Origin: Betaproteobacteria bacterium
GTDB lineage: Bacteria; Pseudomonadota; Gammaproteobacteria; Burkholderiales; Casimicrobiaceae
Direction: 5' to 3'
NCBI GenBank assembly: GCA_016192065.1
Contig: JACPUX010000001.1
Coordinates: 62,001-126,000, forward strand
DNA length: 64,000 bases
Both the position numbers and the translations under genes were made by a program. The notes beneath the pieces are model-generated. The model was given only the letters and a program-made list of their open reading frames with translations. It was not told where the DNA came from and ran no database searches. Numbering within the stretch: the stretch's first letter is position 1; each line of letters starts with the position of its first letter. Positions 60,232 to 64,000 of this stretch are shown here, in pieces.

Positions 60232-60582
60232 TCAGGCGACGAGGACGAATCTCGGCGGGCGATCGAGTCGAACCGGAGTGACCGAGGTCAAGCGCCTTTG
60301 CGGCGGAAATGCCGCAATGGCTGGTTCGGGGTTGAAGTGGACTACGATCGGCGCGGGGACAATAAAAGAGAACACGGGGTGCGCGTGGGAATGATGGGGG
60401 TCGCCGCCGCTCGTTTGCGCGGGGTCTGCGTCGCCGACCCCGTCGTGATCATGCTGGTGATGCCCGAAATGTTGACCGTGCTGGGCGTGGTCATCCACGC
60501 CGTCGCATACCACGGTGGCCGCGGAGTAGGCGGCATTGATCGGAATGACCAGTGCTAACAGGAGCATGAGGACGAAACGCAT
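60232..60582 (-). CDS. czcI: Small His-rich exported protein, CzcI-like
   Basis: The 116-residue protein has a signal peptide (MRFVLMLLLALVIPINAAYSA) and a His/Asp-rich segment DHAQHGQHFGHHQHDHDG, matching the HFGHH-type motif of CzcI proteins encoded at the head of czc operons in Cupriavidus. A regulatory or metal-buffering role in the periplasm has been proposed for CzcI; here it is inferred from motif and operon order. Ends with a Pro- and Arg-rich tail. The ATG has no clear Shine-Dalgarno site; see the adjacent -10 element. Confidence 0.85.
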   Translation of the reverse strand: MRFVLMLLLALVIPINAAYSAATVVCDGVDDHAQHGQHFGHHQHDHDGVGDADPAQTSGGDPHHSHAHPVFSFIVPAPIVVHFNPEPAIAAFPPQRRLTSVTPVRLDRPPRFVLVA

Positions 60583-60589
60583 GCGGGCG

Positions 60590-60595
60590 ACTATA
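60590..60595 (-). promoter_or_regulatory. -10 element before czcI, predicted leaderless
   Basis: TATAGT (minus strand) is followed by seven bases and then the czcI ATG, so transcription would start at or beside the A of the start codon. A clear -35 at 16-20 bp was not found, which would suit a MerR- or two-component-activated promoter. Support is sequence only. Confidence 0.5.
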
Positions 60596-60614
60596 TCACA
60601 GACTCTGCGGCGCA

Positions 60615-61304
60615 CTATTGGGACCATGGGCGACGCAAATTAACTTTCCGCCACGACGGGCGCGAGAGCAACAGGGCAAGCGCCAATGCGCTGAAAATGC
60701 TGCCGGTGAAGAACGTGGCGCGGGCGCCGAAACCGTCCCACAACAATCCCGCCACCACGCTGGCCAGAAGCATGGCCAGACCACTGCTCAAGATAAATAA
60801 TCCATAAGCCGTGCCGCGAAGATCGGCGGGTGCGGTGTCGGCAATCATGGCGGCGAGCTAGCCTTGCGTCATGGCCAGATGCAGACCCCAAAGCACGACA
60901 CCGAGCCAGGCGATGCTCCAGTGTCCGTCCCACGCCAGGGCCAGGTCGGCGGCGATCAGCAGTAGCAAACCCCAAGCAAGCAGCCTGCGGTGGTTCATGA
61001 GGTCCGCGAGTCTGCCGCAAGAATAGGCGGTGAGCGCGTAGACTCCATTTGACGCGCTTGCCATCGACTTGGCGCTCCGGCTCGCGAACGCCGAAGTAGA
61101 GCGGGCCAGCGCACCGGCAGACACCGTGACGATCAGAGCCGTCGCCTCGACCGCGCCTTCGTTGAAACCCATGGCCGCAGCCGAGATGCCCAGCGCGGTG
61201 AACATAAATGCCGGCAACAGGCTATGGATGACTTCTGAAGAAACATCCATCAGCAAACTGACGAATCCGAGCGCCTAGATGGGACGGTGGATTCGCGGGC
61301 GTGT
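60615..61304 (-). pseudogene. Decayed MFS transporter
   Basis: Two open segments in one frame resemble an MFS efflux permease. The right segment reads SLLMDVSSEVIHSLLPAFMFTALG, then jumps through SGALARSTSAF into NGVYALTAYSCGRLADLM, which in intact relatives is over 150 residues further on; the left segment (60615-60848) reads LAAMIADTAPADLRGTAYGLF. They are split by an in-frame amber codon (60858-60860) and another in-frame stop precedes the recognisable start (61275-61277). A large internal deletion plus two stops indicate a non-functional remnant. Confidence 0.8.
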
Positions 61305-61335
61305 CTAATTCATCGACGCGCGTGGCGAGTTGCCC

Positions 61336-62727
61336 TCACCCCGCCAAGGGCAAGCGCAACACAAACTCCGCCCCGCCCTGCGGGTGGTTGGCGACACTCA
61401 GGCTTCCGCCGTGGCGCTCGATGATGCCGTAGCTGATCGACAGCCCCAGGCCCGTGCCCTTGCCTATGGGCTTGGTGGTGAAGAAGGGGTCGAAGATCTT
61501 GCTCGAGGCTTCGGGCGGGATGCCGGGGCCGTTGTCGTGAAAGCGTAGTTCCGCGGTTTCTCCCTCGATCCTGCCGCTCACTTCCAGGCGCGGTGCGACG
61601 TGTTTGGCGGTGGCGTCGGCGGCGTTTTGCACGAGGTTGATGAACACCTGCTGCAACTGCCCCGGCGAGCCTTTGACGAGCAGTGTCGCAGGCAGATCGA
61701 CCCGCGTCTCGAAGCGGTGCGAAGCCGCCTTGCTCACCCAATGCACGGCGCGCTGCACTACTTCAGTCAGGTCGAAAACCGACTCCTCGCCGCGATCGGC
61801 AGCGGAGAAGCGCTTCAAGGCGTCGACAATGTCGCGCGAGCGTTCGGCCCCTTCGATGGTGCCGGCCAGCAGCGAAGGCAAATCCTGCATGATGTGATCC
61901 AGACGCAAGCGCAATCTCGCCTCTGCCAGCGCCTCCGGTGGCGCGCCGTCATGCACCAGGGCGAGGTAATTCTCCACGCGCTGCAAGTAGCGCTGAAGGG
62001 AAAAGACGTTGCCGAGGATGAAGCTGATCGGGTTATTCAGTTCGTGCGCCACTCCGGCCACGAGCTGGCCCAGTGAAGCCATTTTCTCGGTCTGCAAGAG
62101 CTGCTGCTGAGTGCGCTTCAGAGTCTCGTGCGCCTCGCTCAGTTGCTGATAGGCACGGCGCAATTCGCCCGTGGGCCGGCCGATCAGCACCATGCCCTGC
62201 ACGTGATGGTTGGCGTCGTAGAGTTCCGAGCCGTTGACCGCCACGGTGATGGCCTGGCCATCGGCGGCGAGAAAACGCAGTTCCACGTCCACTAGCGGCC
62301 CTTGCGCCGCGCCCAGAGGTAACACCTTTTCCCGCGAGGCCTCATCGGCAAACAGGCTGGCGAGATCCGCGCCCACCAGTTCCGCTTCCGAACGTCCCAC
62401 GAGCTTCAGGAAAGCGCGATTCACCTCCTGCACCCGGCCGCGCCGGTCGCAGACCAGCAGCACATCCGACATCGCTTCGAGCACGCTGTAGACGAAACGG
62501 TGCGAGCGCTCCAGCTCGGCGTTCTTTTCTTCGAGCTCGATTTCGTTGTGTACCAGTTCGCTGTACACCTCGTCCATCTTGCGAATGACGTCGAGCCAAG
62601 TTTCTTCGTTGATACTGGCGGCCAAGCTTTCTCGCCCGGCATCGAGATGCAGCCCGCGCAGCATCGAGGCCATGGGCGCGACGCGGCGGCGCGGATGCGA
62701 AGGGCGATTTTTGCGCGGTGTGGTCAT
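61336..62727 (-). CDS. hoxJ: PAS-containing sensor histidine kinase, HoxJ-like
   Basis: The 463-residue soluble kinase begins at the ATG at 62727, overlapping the hydrogenase stop (TGATG). It has a coiled coil, a PAS domain ([26 protein letters not shown] in parts, about residues 65-175), a second coiled coil, the phospho-acceptor His228 in [11 protein letters not shown] and a C-terminal ATPase domain with [12 protein letters not shown] and [20 protein letters not shown]. Its tandem location after the hydrogenase large subunit matches hoxBCJ, where HoxJ receives the H2 signal from the regulatory hydrogenase. Confidence 0.85.
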   Translation of the reverse strand: MTTPRKNRPSHPRRRVAPMASMLRGLHLDAGRESLAASINEETWLDVIRKMDEVYSELVHNEIELEEKNAELERSHRFVYSVLEAMSDVLLVCDRRGRVQEVNRAFLKLVGRSEAELVGADLASLFADEASREKVLPLGAAQGPLVDVELRFLAADGQAITVAVNGSELYDANHHVQGMVLIGRPTGELRRAYQQLSEAHETLKRTQQQLLQTEKMASLGQLVAGVAHELNNPISFILGNVFSLQRYLQRVENYLALVHDGAPPEALAEARLRLRLDHIMQDLPSLLAGTIEGAERSRDIVDALKRFSAADRGEESVFDLTEVVQRAVHWVSKAASHRFETRVDLPATLLVKGSPGQLQQVFINLVQNAADATAKHVAPRLEVSGRIEGETAELRFHDNGPGIPPEASSKIFDPFFTTKPIGKGTGLGLSISYGIIERHGGSLSVANHPQGGAEFVLRLPLAG

Positions 62728-64000
62728 CAATGCACCGTACAAACCATACACGGATCAAACGACCGCACGACGTGTTGCACCGCGACCGGCGTGTCTTCGC
62801 CCGCCTGCACCGGCGCGCCTTGCAGCGCCAGCTCGGCGGCGCCGGGCTGGCCGTTGCGGTCGCGCGGGGAAAAATTCCAAGTGGTGGGCGAGATGATTTG
62901 GTAATGTGCCAAGCGCCCGTCTTCAATGGTAATCCAGTGCCCGAGACTGCCGCGCGCCGCCTCCACGAGCCCCATGCCCTCGGCGTGGCGAGGCATTTCC
63001 AGCGGCGCGAAATAAGGCGCGCCGGCTTCGAGTTCTTGCAGCCAGCCCTCGATCAGCGGCACCAATCGCGCCACTTCCAAGAGGCGCGCAAGCACGCGAT
63101 TGCGCACATTGCCGCCGCTTTCTACGACCAAAGCGCGCGCCAGCGGATGACCGTCGATCAACTGCCTCGCCAGGGCGCCGGTTTCCACCACCGAACCATA
63201 AAGCCGCGGCGCTTTGCACCAGGTGTAGGCATCGGGCTTGTCCAGCAGCGGCTGGGTCACTCCGTGGGTGGGCGCAAGCGGTGCGTCGGTGGCGGCAAGC
63301 CAGGCGTGGCTGTGGTCCTCGGTGATGCCGGCCGGGTCCAGGGCATGCACCACATGCTGATACCAATGCCCGCGCGCGAATACCGGGCTGTCGCCCTTGC
63401 GGTAAGCGCCAAAGGAAAGAAAGTGGTCGCTCGCGCGACCCAGGTCTTGCAGCGCGCAGTCACGGGCGATTTCCAAGAAGAGTCGAAAGTCGCTGCTTTC
63501 GGGTGCCCTGGTTTCGCGCCAATTGGTGAGCGATTCGACGGTGTGGATCGCGGCGATGTTCTCCAGCGCATCGCCGAAAGTGCGGGTTTCGAGATAGGCG
63601 CGGAATTCGCGCACCAGCGCGAGAAGACGCACTCGCTCGGCCGCTTTTACCGCCCGCGACGAACCTCCGGGCTGAATCGAAAGACTGTGCGGCCACTTCC
63701 CCGCCAGATAACCCATGACGCGAAGGAAGTCGGTGCGCACCGCCGGCACCTCGCGCGCGGCACTGCCGCGCATGGCTTTGAAGCGCCGCTCAGCGGCGGC
63801 AAACCAGGGCCGGCCGCGATAAACCTCGCGCGCAAAATCCGGCAAAAAGAATAGATAAAAATGGGTGAAGTGGTCGGCGAGATTTTCCGCCGCATGCATC
63901 AAATTGAGCGCGCGCTCGCCATTGGGCGGCGGTACCGCGCCGCAGGCGTCGGCGATGGCCGCTGCCGCGGCGATGGATTGGGAAACCGAACAAATGCCGC
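62727..64000 (-). CDS. hoxC: Regulatory [NiFe]-hydrogenase large subunit HoxC/HupV (cut by window end)
   Basis: The frame is open to the window edge and encodes 424 codons without its N-terminus. The N-terminal CGICSVSQS is the Ni-binding L2-type motif and the C-terminal ending is FDPCMVCTVH followed at once by TGA. The absence of any extension after the last His is characteristic of H2-sensing (regulatory) hydrogenases HoxC/HupV, which do not need C-terminal proteolysis. It forms the sensor complex with HoxB, expected beyond the window. Confidence 0.92.
   Translation of the reverse strand, partial: GICSVSQSIAAAAAIADACGAVPPPNGERALNLMHAAENLADHFTHFYLFFLPDFAREVYRGRPWFAAAERRFKAMRGSAAREVPAVRTDFLRVMGYLAGKWPHSLSIQPGGSSRAVKAAERVRLLALVREFRAYLETRTFGDALENIAAIHTVESLTNWRETRAPESSDFRLFLEIARDCALQDLGRASDHFLSFGAYRKGDSPVFARGHWYQHVVHALDPAGITEDHSHAWLAATDAPLAPTHGVTQPLLDKPDAYTWCKAPRLYGSVVETGALARQLIDGHPLARALVVESGGNVRNRVLARLLEVARLVPLIEGWLQELEAGAPYFAPLEMPRHAEGMGLVEAARGSLGHWITIEDGRLAHYQIISPTTWNFSPRDRNGQPGAAELALQGAPVQAGEDTPVAVQHVVRSFDPCMVCTVH

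Overview
The window looks like a chromosomal segment of a high-GC Gram-negative betaproteobacterium. Supporting marks are a class I polyhydroxyalkanoate synthase, a Burkholderia-type trimeric porin, COQ7 ubiquinone hydroxylase, a zapA-6S RNA arrangement, an LPS core/O-antigen locus, CzcICBA metal efflux and a Ralstonia-type H2-sensing hydrogenase. No rRNA, tRNA, CRISPR array, prophage or intact insertion sequence was seen. The genus cannot be fixed from the sequence alone.

Layout. 1-1869 (minus): 5' part of phaC and a metallo-beta-lactamase-fold hydrolase. 2055-14510 (plus): a MerR regulator, a perfect 32-bp palindromic operator, and a long leucine/isovalerate (liu) catabolic operon with accessory thioesterases, thiolase, second acyl-CoA dehydrogenase, methyltransferase and DsbA-fold isomerase. 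14550-16459 (minus): purE coupled to a CoA-transferase whose N-terminus is made of a DNA repeat. 16554-20723 (plus): lytic transglycosylase, NAD(P)-binding protein, CCA-adding enzyme. 20905-22668 (minus): coq7 and a porin, separated by a clear terminator. 23057-40053: polysaccharide/LPS locus with a flippase-polymerase fusion, initiating sugar-phosphate transferase, WbpM-type dehydratase, O-antigen ligase, a large sensor kinase, DUF4254 protein, four glycosyltransferases and MsbA. 40108-43188 (plus): cobalamin riboswitch, btuB, btuF. 43216-45375 (plus): greB, a small coiled-coil protein, zapA, 6S RNA, EVE-domain protein. 45386-47716 (plus): tandem repeat, TauE/SafE transporter, fused malonate-decarboxylase-like beta/gamma protein. 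47680-51526 (minus): glycerate kinase, Sua5, two LpxL-type acyltransferases. 51679-54171: metK, a convergent transglutaminase and a CadR-like MerR. 54168-60582 (minus): czcA, czcB, czcC and a czcI-like gene. 60615-61304: a decayed MFS transporter. 61336-64000 (minus): hoxJ-like kinase and the regulatory hydrogenase large subunit hoxC, cut by the window end.

How the genes fit together. The liu block encodes a full route from isovaleryl-CoA through methylcrotonyl-CoA carboxylation, hydration and HMG-CoA cleavage to acetyl-CoA and acetoacetate; the thiolase can act on acetoacetyl-CoA and the neighbouring phaC could draw on the same pools. The LPS locus combines O-unit initiation, flipping, polymerisation and ligation with core glycosyltransferases and the lipid A exporter; the two LpxL genes complete lipid A acylation. 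The window edge encodes H2 sensing.

The most unusual theme is at gene junctions. Four places carry short repeats or duplicated gene ends: a second liuA 3' end, a decoy liuD start, a repeat-encoded CoA-transferase N-terminus, and a tandem repeat abutting the tauE start. Other points of interest are the Wzx-Wzy fusion, two predicted leaderless promoters, and a CzcA lacking one conserved transmembrane aspartate.
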